Positions 30,093-36,186 of a DNA stretch of 36,186 nucleotides are shown piece after piece (the stretch's first letter is position 1; every line of letters begins with the position of its first letter). Source of the stretch: a virus; IMG/VR virus record IMGVR_UViG_3300024520_000243, positions 1 through 36,186 of that record. The stretch is one strand, 5' to 3'. The notes below the pieces were generated by a model. The model did no database searches. It saw only the letters and a list, made by a program, of their open reading frames with translations, and was not told the DNA's origin. A program made the position numbers and the translations under genes.

Positions 30093-31499
30093 TTATCCTT
30101 CACTCGTCATCATGATAATTTCCTTGTCAGGTTCTGGGGCTTTTTGATGAGGGAAATGAGGCTCATTATCTTTTGATCCCTTGGAGCGATTTTTTTCCAT
30201 TGTCATTAACTCGCCATTCGCTAATGTGGTTTGGCCACCGTTCTTGATCGATTTGACGTGATCTGCCTCATATTGCCCACCTAAATATAAATCAATAATT
30301 TTTATGTCATCACCCTCCCGTGTTTTACCATCTTGCAAAACGTACAAATCGCGTTTTTCATTAAAGGTAAAAGAATCGTTTGAGGTTCTTCGCCGTTTTA
30401 AAACACCGTCTTCGAGAAGTTTTTCGCAAGAAGCTTCAAAAGAGTGATTTAAAAGCTTCCTGGTCTTTAAATAGTTTTCAGAATTTGTATTATATTTCGT
30501 CCAATATGTATAGGATAGCTCTGATTGATTTTCCTCAGTAATATCTTTAGAAGTGTAACGGAAGTCGGCATCAAGCTCTACAAACCAATCAAAAAACCGT
30601 TTTCCTTCACTAATGTCATAGCTTTGTATGACAATATCAACAATTTCAAATAAACTGTGTAGTTGTCCCTTGGTAAACTTGTGTTTGAGAGGCGCGACCT
30701 CAAATTTTTCAATTTGTTTCAAAATGCTCTTAAGGCGCTCTAGCACTTTAGGTTCTAATTCTGCGGCGGTCTCATAAAAACGATCTAGAGCACCTTTCTT
30801 TAAATCAATTGACCTAGTAAACTTTAAAGCAAGTTGTGCAATCATTTCCTCGTGATATCTTTTATCTAAATCTTCGTCTTTTCCAAAAGTAAGATTTTTA
30901 AACAGTTTGCGGTATGTGGCACCAAGTTCTCGAATCGCATCGGAGAGAGAAGACCATCTTGCTTGTCTCCACTCTTGATTGTTTAATGCAGTATTGGTGT
31001 TCAAGCGACGAAAAAGATTACACATATCAACAATACCGATCCTACGCAATGTAATAACGTTAACCTTTTCAGTATATTTAATTTCTTCTTGTTCTTCGCT
31101 GGAATATTCAGAAAACCTTTTTCCCTTGGGCTGTACACGGTCGTCATCTTTAACAAAGGCTGCAATATAACTACTAGAATTGTTTCCATCGATGCTTACA
31201 TACTCGAAGCCTTCTTCTGAAACTTGTTCGAAGTACATCTCAGACTCTGTATCGCCCATTTCTGTGGCGTATTTAAGGGCTTCTTTTGTTTCTACTACAA
31301 TAATATGATTATAGACACTCCCCTCTAATAAACTCTTAAGGTAATCATTCCCCATCTTAATGGGCCAGCCAGAGCCTCTATCGATTCCTCCCCATCTCTG
31401 GAAATTACCATCCAGCTTCGTCTTTCCGTGAAGCCTTGAAATGTGATTTAAATTTTTTCTATCTTCTTTTGCATCGTACTTATCTGTCAACAATGGCAT
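30093..31499 (-). CDS. DUF262-type protein with C-terminal HNH nuclease motif
   Basis: A 468-residue protein. The N-terminal half follows the DUF262 plan: FQRWGG near residue 33, an IDGNN motif (residues 103-107) where DUF262 proteins have DGQQR, and FRRLNTNTALNNQEWRQARW. The C-terminus carries an HNH-type nuclease core: YEADHVKSIKNGGQ with His414, then N428 and NRSKGSK. DUF262 proteins with HNH or DUF1524 domains include GmrS/GmrD-type restriction enzymes that cut modified DNA, using nucleotide hydrolysis. In a phage it might degrade rival or host DNA. It lies 3 bases after recA. The altered DGQQR motif makes NTPase activity uncertain. Ribosome site AGGAG. Confidence 0.75.
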   Translation of the reverse strand: MPLLTDKYDAKEDRKNLNHISRLHGKTKLDGNFQRWGGIDRGSGWPIKMGNDYLKSLLEGSVYNHIIVVETKEALKYATEMGDTESEMYFEQVSEEGFEYVSIDGNNSSSYIAAFVKDDDRVQPKGKRFSEYSSEEQEEIKYTEKVNVITLRRIGIVDMCNLFRRLNTNTALNNQEWRQARWSSLSDAIRELGATYRKLFKNLTFGKDEDLDKRYHEEMIAQLALKFTRSIDLKKGALDRFYETAAELEPKVLERLKSILKQIEKFEVAPLKHKFTKGQLHSLFEIVDIVIQSYDISEGKRFFDWFVELDADFRYTSKDITEENQSELSYTYWTKYNTNSENYLKTRKLLNHSFEASCEKLLEDGVLKRRRTSNDSFTFNEKRDLYVLQDGKTREGDDIKIIDLYLGGQYEADHVKSIKNGGQTTLANGELMTMEKNRSKGSKDNEPHFPHQKAPEPDKEIIMMTSEG

Positions 31500-31502
31500 T
31501 TT

Positions 31503-32618
31503 TTACTTCTCCTCTTCTTCGTAAAAATCTGAAGCATTGCCAATTCTTTGGTCGAATTTCTCGATGAGTTCTTCGTCCATGATTGCCAATACTCGGTTTT
31601 TAAACTTCTCATTTTGAAGTTTAGTTGTCCAATGGGCAGATTGAAACTTTTCGCTCGTCCCATCTTCATATTTAAGTTCATACCAAGCTCCAGAACGTTC
31701 TAAATGCTCTGAGCTTTGAATGGCATCGAACCAACTCTCTTCGTCTTGTACGCCAACATTATCACCCCAAAGGATCTTAAATTGGCATTGACGACCTTGA
31801 GAACCAAAACGTGATTTCTCAAGCTTAACTTTAACTGTGTTTCCTATTCTGAAGCCTTTATCATCCATAACAAAGGATGCCTTTGCTTTTGGTCTGGTTA
31901 GCCAAACACGCAATGAATACGAGTAGATAAGAGTTTTTCCTCCCGGTGTCATATAAGGCGTTGTCATCGCTTCGGAAGGCGAACGTGTAATATTTGCCTT
32001 TAGCTGATTGAGAACAAGTAAAGTTGATTGTGTGTTCGCAATCGAAACCAAAAGCTTTGACATTCCTTTGGAAAGGATTCTGGCCTTTACTGCCATTGTT
32101 GACTGAGGGTTGAAGTCTCCTTCCATATCAGAGTTAGAAGGCGTTAGTGCCAGACTATCCCAGATAAACAACATTCTATTTTCATTTGATTTAAGAAGTT
32201 CCTCGATTGTTTCTAAAACGAATTCAACGCTTGTTGCTTGAATATACAAAATATTACTTGCGTTACATCCGATACGCTCAAGAAATGAGTTGTCTAGAGC
32301 AGACTCAGAATCGAAATAGACTACATCAATTCCTTTCTTTTGGGCATTGGCCGCGATTTGAGCCGCCATATATGATTTTCCACTGGATTCTAGGCCAGCA
32401 ATTTCTGTGATTTTTCCTACTGGAACACCCGCAAGCTTTCCACGACAAATCATACTATCTAGCCAACGAGAACCAGTTGAAATCCAATCGGTTACGTTTG
32501 TTGGGTTATCTTCGTCGTTCAAGTCATGAGCAACTTGCATACCAGCTTTTTTATTTATAAGCTGTCTCATCTGGTCTATGCTGAGTTTGCCAGCTTTTAC
32601 TTCTTTTCTTCGTGCCAT
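31503..32618 (-). CDS. RecA/UvsX-type recombinase
   Basis: A 371-residue strand-exchange protein. Residues 75-82 are the Walker A GLESSGKS, VVYFDSESAL follows, MLFIWDSLAL is Walker B, and STLLVLNQLKANI is the L2/sensor region, with a TPGGKTLIYSYSLRVWL motif of RecA-fold recombinases. The C-terminus is acidic. It promotes homologous recombination and replication restart. The ATG at 32618 (MARRKEVKAGKL) follows AAGGAG at good spacing; the open frame extends upstream but is not coding. Transcription probably starts at the consensus promoter at 32990-33018. Confidence 0.93.
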   Translation of the reverse strand: MARRKEVKAGKLSIDQMRQLINKKAGMQVAHDLNDEDNPTNVTDWISTGSRWLDSMICRGKLAGVPVGKITEIAGLESSGKSYMAAQIAANAQKKGIDVVYFDSESALDNSFLERIGCNASNILYIQATSVEFVLETIEELLKSNENRMLFIWDSLALTPSNSDMEGDFNPQSTMAVKARILSKGMSKLLVSIANTQSTLLVLNQLKANITRSPSEAMTTPYMTPGGKTLIYSYSLRVWLTRPKAKASFVMDDKGFRIGNTVKVKLEKSRFGSQGRQCQFKILWGDNVGVQDEESWFDAIQSSEHLERSGAWYELKYEDGTSEKFQSAHWTTKLQNEKFKNRVLAIMDEELIEKFDQRIGNASDFYEEEEK

Positions 32619-32628
32619 TTGTTTCTCC

Positions 32629-32925
32629 TTATTTTGAAAGCTTAAAGGCGTGATAGCAACTGCGGAAACCTTTCTTATCAATTTTGATTGATACGTTCTC
32701 TCCGTAGTCAATGACCTCTAAGACATAATCTTTGCTTCTTGAGAGAAGATTAGTAATGTCGCTATTGTCTGAATAGAAACTTACATAGCCATCTCCCAAG
32801 TCTTGTTTATAGGCGTTGATAGCCGTTTCGCTGTCTGGCCCTCCGCCTTTACCTTTAAATCGCCTTGCGACTTCTGTTATTTTTTCATTAAAGTTTGGGT
32901 CATCTTTCTTATATACTTTTTTCAT
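32629..32925 (-). CDS. Hypothetical protein upstream of recA (98 aa)
   Basis: A 98-residue basic protein (MKKVYKKDDPNFNEKITEVA...) with a lysine/glycine-rich loop (RRFKGKGGGP) and a beta-rich end. The ATG at 32925 is supported by AGGAG 5 bases upstream; the longer frame begins inside the previous gene. It lies 10 bases before recA in the same transcription unit, so a DNA-related role is plausible but unproved. Confidence 0.6.
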   Translation of the reverse strand: MKKVYKKDDPNFNEKITEVARRFKGKGGGPDSETAINAYKQDLGDGYVSFYSDNSDITNLLSRSKDYVLEVIDYGENVSIKIDKKGFRSCYHAFKLSK

Positions 32926-32932
32926 TTTTCTC

Positions 32933-33199
32933 CTATTGAAAAGCGTGCTTTGCTGGCTCTGCTTTAATAACGCCAAAAGCATCTCTCATATTATACCAAT
33001 CTTGATAAAGATTGTCAAGTGTTGTTTTAACGTTTATTTTCTTGACTTCGTAACCAGCGGCAGGTTGCGCCGTAAATTTAAAGAATTTAACTCCTCCGCT
33101 AACTCCAATTGAACCACAGGAGCACTCTCTAAAATCATCTTCCGTCCTAGAATAAACAATGTCTTCGCATTCCTTGCATTCAACTGCTTTAATTAACAA
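32933..33199 (-). CDS. Small zinc-ribbon-like protein (88 aa), TTG start
   Basis: An 88-residue protein beginning MLIKAVECKECEDIVYSR, then ECSCGS: two cysteine pairs (residues 8/11 and 27/29) that could hold a zinc ion. The second half is polar with aromatic residues. The start codon is TTG at 33199, with AAGGA at suitable distance. The recA operon promoter lies within the second half of this gene. Role unknown. Confidence 0.65.
   Translation of the reverse strand: MLIKAVECKECEDIVYSRTEDDFRECSCGSIGVSGGVKFFKFTAQPAAGYEVKKINVKTTLDNLYQDWYNMRDAFGVIKAEPAKHAFQ
32990..33018 (-). promoter_or_regulatory. Consensus extended -10 promoter of the recA unit, with operator-like repeat
   Basis: Perfect -35 TTGACA (33013-33018) and perfect -10 TATAAT (32990-32995) with an extended TGG, 17 bases apart on the minus strand, inside the 88-residue gene. 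The inverted repeat AATCTT (32998-33003) / AAGATT (33008-33013) fills the spacer exactly, the position expected of a repressor operator. Drives the 98-residue gene and recA. Confidence 0.75.
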
Positions 33200-33267
33200 T
33201 TTAGTTTTCCTTTTATTCGATAAAGTTGAGACATCTGTAAGCCCATGCCTCCCTGCGGCGAAAACTA

Positions 33268-34005
33268 TTAGCCAACAAGTTCGCTAAAAGCTTTATCTAC
33301 ACTATTTTGTGGTGTAGCAGATTCTACTACCACTTCTTCTGAAGCTTCTTCGCTATCCAAATAGGCCGCAAGAATATCTTGAACCTCATCTGGGGTTTTA
33401 CGACCGTTTTCAAACAGTTCTTCGAAATCAGGGATATTTTCCATGAGTTCTACAACTCTCTCCGAATCTTTATGAAGCGGTGAGGATTTACGACGGGGCG
33501 TAATTTTAGTTTCTGGAAAACTTGCTCCTGCTGGTTTACCATATCCAATCACTAAATCTGTTCCAGATTCGGGATCAGTAATGTCACCGTATTCAGGATT
33601 CAAAACAAGACCGAGAAGAGTTTCGTAGGTTCGTTTACCGAATCCCCACATCTTAACACCTTCACTTTCTTCGCCTCGTACTACGACAGGGGCAAAAAAT
33701 CGTTGACGTGCGCCAAGTTTTTTAGCAACTCGTTTAGATTCTTCTGAACCTTCTTTCCACAGTTGACGTACATAACTGTCAAGAGGACAGTCTTCGCCAA
33801 AATTGCGTTTTGGACTCAAAAATCCAGGGGTATCCCCTACATTATAATGAAACCAATAATCACGGAAAGGATCTCCGTCAGGAGTACAGACGATACGAAT
33901 CGTTTGTTCCCCATCTTGTGGACGCCAAAACTTGTTTGAGCCTCCGTTGGCATTGTTTTTAAGCGACACTTGCCGTGCTCGCATTTTTTCCATATTAATA
34001 GACAT
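33268..34005 (-). CDS. Single-stranded DNA-binding protein (T4 gp32-like)
   Basis: A 245-residue protein with the layout of T4 gp32-type SSBs: a basic N-terminus (MSINMEKMRARQVSLKNN), a core with FWRPQDGEQTIRIV, DYWFHYN and CPLDSYVRQLW, and an acidic C-terminal tail ending SVDKAFSELVG. The core's C and H residues could partly match the gp32 zinc site, but I cannot confirm this. It coats single-stranded DNA at the fork and during recombination. It follows the tubulin-like gene by 41 bases; AGGAG is 11 bases before the ATG. A strong promoter lies at 34450-34477 and a hairpin at 34033-34052. Confidence 0.8.
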   Translation of the reverse strand: MSINMEKMRARQVSLKNNANGGSNKFWRPQDGEQTIRIVCTPDGDPFRDYWFHYNVGDTPGFLSPKRNFGEDCPLDSYVRQLWKEGSEESKRVAKKLGARQRFFAPVVVRGEESEGVKMWGFGKRTYETLLGLVLNPEYGDITDPESGTDLVIGYGKPAGASFPETKITPRRKSSPLHKDSERVVELMENIPDFEELFENGRKTPDEVQDILAAYLDSEEASEEVVVESATPQNSVDKAFSELVG

Positions 34006-34032
34006 ATTTTATTTTCTCCTTGGTTAAAGTCA

Positions 34033-34052
34033 CCCTGACAAATCTCTCAGGG
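34033..34052 (-). promoter_or_regulatory. Hairpin around the tubulin-like stop, upstream of SSB
   Basis: CCCTGA/TCAGGG form a 6-base-pair stem with an 8-base loop that encloses the stop codon of the tubulin-like gene, 28 bases before the SSB start. No T-run follows on the minus strand, so it is not a typical terminator. A role in translational control, as with T4 gene 32 autoregulation, is conceivable. Confidence 0.4.
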
Positions 34053-34889
34053 CGCTAGTTTTTGAATCAAAGTGCTGTTACTTTCACAATAGATGTATGA
34101 CTGATCGTATTCGGTTGGGTATATTGAATAACCCACTTTCATTTTGTCATGCTCTATCGCGTCTTTAACCTGCTCTTTGATTCGGTTCATCAACATAGAG
34201 TCCTTTTCAAGAACTTCATGAGGTATAGCATAATAATACCTTTTTTCTCTTGGAATGTCAAGCGAAAAAAAACATTTTTCTTCTTCATCAAATTTATTAA
34301 AGCCAATTGAGCTAATACGCGCTGTATTGATACGACTGGTAAAAGTCGTGAATACAGGCATACTGTGTTCAAAAACATTAATCATGTGATAATTTGAAGC
34401 AATCATTTGATTTATACTATCCCAGTACTTTAATATTGGTACTGGACCTATTATACCAGATATTAATTGATTGTCAAGTAAAATTATTTTTTCAAGTAGT
34501 GATGACCTTGCGTATTCCTGAAAAATGTTGAACAGCAAGTTGTTTTGTAATTTTTGGTTGTCCGATAGTCCTTCTCTTTCTGGGATGATATACATCAAGG
34601 TAATTTTGGACTTGTCCTTTATTCTCTCCAAAATATTCAGAGCGGTGGCGGTAACATTGCCGCAGCTTGTAATGAATAGCGTTTCCGCATCTACTTTTTC
34701 TAAAAACTTGTTTATGGACTTGGGAACGCTCTTTTCATATAGTTCTACTGAATCTTGCTTTTTCAGGCCGAATGTGTTTTTAGTCTTCTTGAGACCGACA
34801 TCTATATTTAAGACGTTATATTCTGAATATTCCTTCAGACAATTTGCTATGTTACAACCAGCTTTTCCTAGACCTATGACAGTTTGCAT
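34047..34889 (-). CDS. Divergent tubulin/FtsZ-like protein
   Basis: A 280-residue protein that reads like a highly divergent FtsZ/tubulin-superfamily member. MQTVIGLGKAGCNIANCL matches the first nucleotide loop of FtsZ. LFITSCGNVTATALNILERI (residues 71-90) occupies the place of the GGGTGTG signature but has lost most glycines. TLMYIIPEREGLSDNQKLQN, then LEKIILLDNQLI, follow the FtsZ order of strand, F-helix and D-x-LI. It lies between SSB and the family A polymerase. GTP binding, and so polymerisation, is uncertain. Phage tubulins can position or transport genomes and virions. Ribosome site GAGG. Confidence 0.6.
   Translation of the reverse strand: MQTVIGLGKAGCNIANCLKEYSEYNVLNIDVGLKKTKNTFGLKKQDSVELYEKSVPKSINKFLEKVDAETLFITSCGNVTATALNILERIKDKSKITLMYIIPEREGLSDNQKLQNNLLFNIFQEYARSSLLEKIILLDNQLISGIIGPVPILKYWDSINQMIASNYHMINVFEHSMPVFTTFTSRINTARISSIGFNKFDEEEKCFFSLDIPREKRYYYAIPHEVLEKDSMLMNRIKEQVKDAIEHDKMKVGYSIYPTEYDQSYIYCESNSTLIQKLAP
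34450..34477 (-). promoter_or_regulatory. Consensus extended -10 promoter upstream of SSB
   Basis: Perfect -35 TTGACA (34472-34477) and perfect -10 TATAAT (34450-34455) preceded by TGG, spacer 16 bases, on the minus strand. It lies within the tubulin-like gene, about 440 bases before the SSB ATG, and would raise SSB output above that of the upstream genes. Confidence 0.6.
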
Positions 34890-34897
34890 TGTTCCTC

Positions 34898-36079
34898 TTA
34901 ATTAATATTGAGCTTTTTCATGTCGTGCCAATCTTTACCGGCACTACAATTAACTCTAAATTTCCCTAATCGTGTGACATCGAACGCTCTTTTGATATCA
35001 TTCAGAATATATTGATCATCTTCCGAAAAGTCGATAACAAGCGAATCGTGATTACAAAATTTAATAAAACTCTTCCGACCTTCCAAGAGTTCCCAAACCT
35101 TATACATTTGCTCAAAAACGAGATCTGCTGCCGTTGACTGAATGGCGTAATTTACGGCGTGGGCCTCGTCACATTCTATTTCTCGATTAAATATGGTTTT
35201 TACCTTATTGTCCGAAAAATACAAACTTTTGATCTTTTCCCGGTCGTAAATGTCTCCGACCTTAGCTTCGGTGCTTTTGGGGTTATAAAGCCAAGCAAAG
35301 ATCCTTTTCTTAGCGTTATCGCGATCTTTTGACCTAAGAAAGACATTCTTTAGGTTCCATTCGTGAAGATCTCCTTCTGGCTGCTCGTGGTCTAATAAGC
35401 CCAAAGCAACTCGCAATTCGCAAGCGTTGAAGTCGATTTCAAAGAGCCAATCATTTGTCGGCTTTAATACTTTACGATATTTCTTAGCCAGTGTCATCAC
35501 TGGAAAAGAATTCTTTTTTGTGCTTAAGCGGCCTGTGACCGTTTTGAACTGGTCGTAAGATATAACTTTGTCGCATTCTTGTAGTGTTTTGATGATGTTT
35601 CTATCTTGTACTGTGATGCTCTTTATTACGCTTGTGTCGATTTTCAATGGCTGTGATTTAATTTCAGTGATCATCTTTTCTAAGTTTAGGATATCATTGT
35701 AGTTTTCTGGTCTCTCACAGTTATCGAAGATGTGGTTACAAATGTTGTTTTTTATAGAGGCCCATTTTTCGAGCATATGTGTCGGCATCAGGTCATAAAG
35801 ACATATATCCTTTAGATTTACGCCTGTTGCTACGGCAGATTTTAAAACTGCTCTGAGTCTCGCTTGAATTTCTTCTAATTCTTCTTTCCATGAATCAGGG
35901 CACGCCTCTTCAAGAGTTTGACCAGCGGCAAATAAGTTTGCATATTCAATATCGTGTTTTTTAAGGTAAGGGGCGTATGACCAAGTTTTATGGCAATCGT
36001 CTGTGATTTCTTTGAAGAACTGTGAGTTCTTATAAATCATGAAGCAGTCATTTTTTTCGTCAAAAGTTTGAAACAGCAT
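34898..36079 (-). CDS. Family A DNA polymerase without exonuclease domain
   Basis: A 393-residue polymerase domain. TVTGRLSTKKN opens the thumb-palm region. Motif A reads EIDFNACELRVAL with the catalytic Asp, motif B is RDNAKKRIFAWLYNP, and motif C is CNHDSLVID (HDS instead of HDE). It is far shorter than E. coli Pol I (928) or T7 polymerase (704): the 3'-5' and 5'-3' exonuclease domains are missing, the latter being encoded separately at 27303-28271. The ATG at 36079 is preferred; GTG at 36085 is also in frame. The promoter's -10 lies only 7 bases upstream, implying a leaderless mRNA. A family C polymerase is at 17850-21275. Confidence 0.85.
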   Translation of the reverse strand: MLFQTFDEKNDCFMIYKNSQFFKEITDDCHKTWSYAPYLKKHDIEYANLFAAGQTLEEACPDSWKEELEEIQARLRAVLKSAVATGVNLKDICLYDLMPTHMLEKWASIKNNICNHIFDNCERPENYNDILNLEKMITEIKSQPLKIDTSVIKSITVQDRNIIKTLQECDKVISYDQFKTVTGRLSTKKNSFPVMTLAKKYRKVLKPTNDWLFEIDFNACELRVALGLLDHEQPEGDLHEWNLKNVFLRSKDRDNAKKRIFAWLYNPKSTEAKVGDIYDREKIKSLYFSDNKVKTIFNREIECDEAHAVNYAIQSTAADLVFEQMYKVWELLEGRKSFIKFCNHDSLVIDFSEDDQYILNDIKRAFDVTRLGKFRVNCSAGKDWHDMKKLNIN

Positions 36080-36086
36080 TACCACT

Positions 36087-36114
36087 ATTATACTTGATTG
36101 AGATCATTTGTCAA
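36087..36114 (-). promoter_or_regulatory. Promoter for the family A polymerase; probable leaderless start
   Basis: Perfect -35 TTGACA (36109-36114) and -10 TATAAT (36087-36092), 16 bases apart on the minus strand. Seven bases separate the -10 from the ATG at 36079, so transcription would begin at or within about 2 bases of the start codon. The -35 overlaps the end of the preceding gene. Confidence 0.6.
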
Positions 36115-36186
36115 CAAAAAAGAACGGTTCTTGGTCACCTTCTTTATAAATCCTTGAATTTATTAACTTTAAGTCGATGTAATCAA
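36104..36186 (-). CDS. C-terminal fragment of an upstream gene (partial)
   Basis: The last 26 residues of a gene entering from the right edge (ending DYIDLKLINSRIYKEGDQEP followed by FFFVDK). The frame is open to the window edge. A natural expectation is the missing exonuclease or another replication protein, because the polymerase downstream lacks that domain, but these residues are too few to identify it. Confidence 0.5.
   Translation of the reverse strand, partial: DYIDLKLINSRIYKEGDQEPFFFVDK

Noticed and set aside
32619-32711. Longer N-terminus for the recombinase
   Set aside because: It would overlap the 98-residue gene; AAGGAG is correctly placed only for the ATG at 32618.
33841-33846. 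TATAAT box within the SSB gene
   Set aside because: No -35 match 15-19 bases upstream on the minus strand.
34033-34052. Rho-independent terminator before SSB
   Set aside because: A stem exists but no T-run follows it on the transcribed strand; no convincing intrinsic terminator was found anywhere in the window.
1-36186. Prophage or mobile-element features, CRISPR arrays
   Set aside because: No integrase, transposase, attachment-site repeats or regularly spaced repeats were seen; all genes are co-directional, as in a lytic phage.

Overview
The window looks like part of a large, strictly lytic tailed-phage genome, most likely marine and with a myovirus-like gene complement. All 53 protein genes called here, complete or partial, and the single tRNA lie on the minus strand. 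They are packed with start/stop overlaps (ATGA, TAATG), and no stretch over 300 bases lacks a gene; the longest gap, about 130 bases at 6951-7082, holds a promoter and an untranslated leader. There is no integrase, transposase, rRNA or CRISPR array. The sequence is AT-rich. Most genes have AGGAG-type ribosome sites, and about fifteen sites match the bacterial sigma-70 consensus (TTGACA, 16-18 bases, TATAAT). This points to a Gram-negative host that uses an RpoD-like sigma factor and Shine-Dalgarno initiation; a Bacteroidota host is less likely. The exact host cannot be read from the sequence.

Transcription runs from high to low coordinates, so the layout reads right to left. At 36.2-31.5 kb lie the end of an unidentified gene, a short family A DNA polymerase without an exonuclease domain, a divergent tubulin/FtsZ-like protein, a gp32-like single-strand binding protein, two small proteins and a RecA/UvsX recombinase. 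At 31.5-26.5 kb lie a DUF262-type protein with a C-terminal HNH motif, a candidate packaged virion protein, a membrane protein, a secreted lytic transglycosylase, a 5'-3' exonuclease, a membrane HExxH protein and a small secreted protein. At 26.5-17.3 kb lie a DnaB-type helicase, a B12-dependent ribonucleotide reductase, a GroES-like co-chaperonin, two linked proteins of unknown role (one like a nucleotidyltransferase), a full-length family C DNA polymerase III alpha subunit and a dUTPase.

At 17.2-12.1 kb lie a GH25 lysozyme, zinc-finger and DUF3310-type small proteins, an IMP dehydrogenase/GMP reductase-type enzyme, a sigma-70 region 4-like mini-protein, a very acidic protein and a ClpP-type protease. 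At 12.1-7.0 kb lie a 538-residue protein with a nuclease-like patch, a GroEL chaperonin, small coiled-coil proteins, a glutaredoxin and other small proteins. At 7.0-0 kb lie a fatty-acid-hydroxylase-like membrane enzyme, a 914-residue protein whose N-terminus resembles a capsid-targeting sequence, several tiny 'GDLV' proteins, a MazG-like hydrolase, tRNA-Arg(UCU) and a DUF2061 membrane protein.

Together the genes describe a phage that brings most of its own replisome (two polymerases, helicase, SSB, recombinase, 5'-3' exonuclease). It also brings nucleotide supply and clean-up (class II RNR, glutaredoxin, dUTPase, MazG-like, GMP reductase-like), a possible complete GroEL/GroES folding machine, a protease, and two different murein-cleaving enzymes. 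The most unusual items are the tubulin-like protein, the separated GroEL and GroES genes with their own promoters, the pairing of family A and family C polymerases, and the DUF262-HNH protein inside the recombination block. Assignments come from reading motifs by eye; no database search was run.
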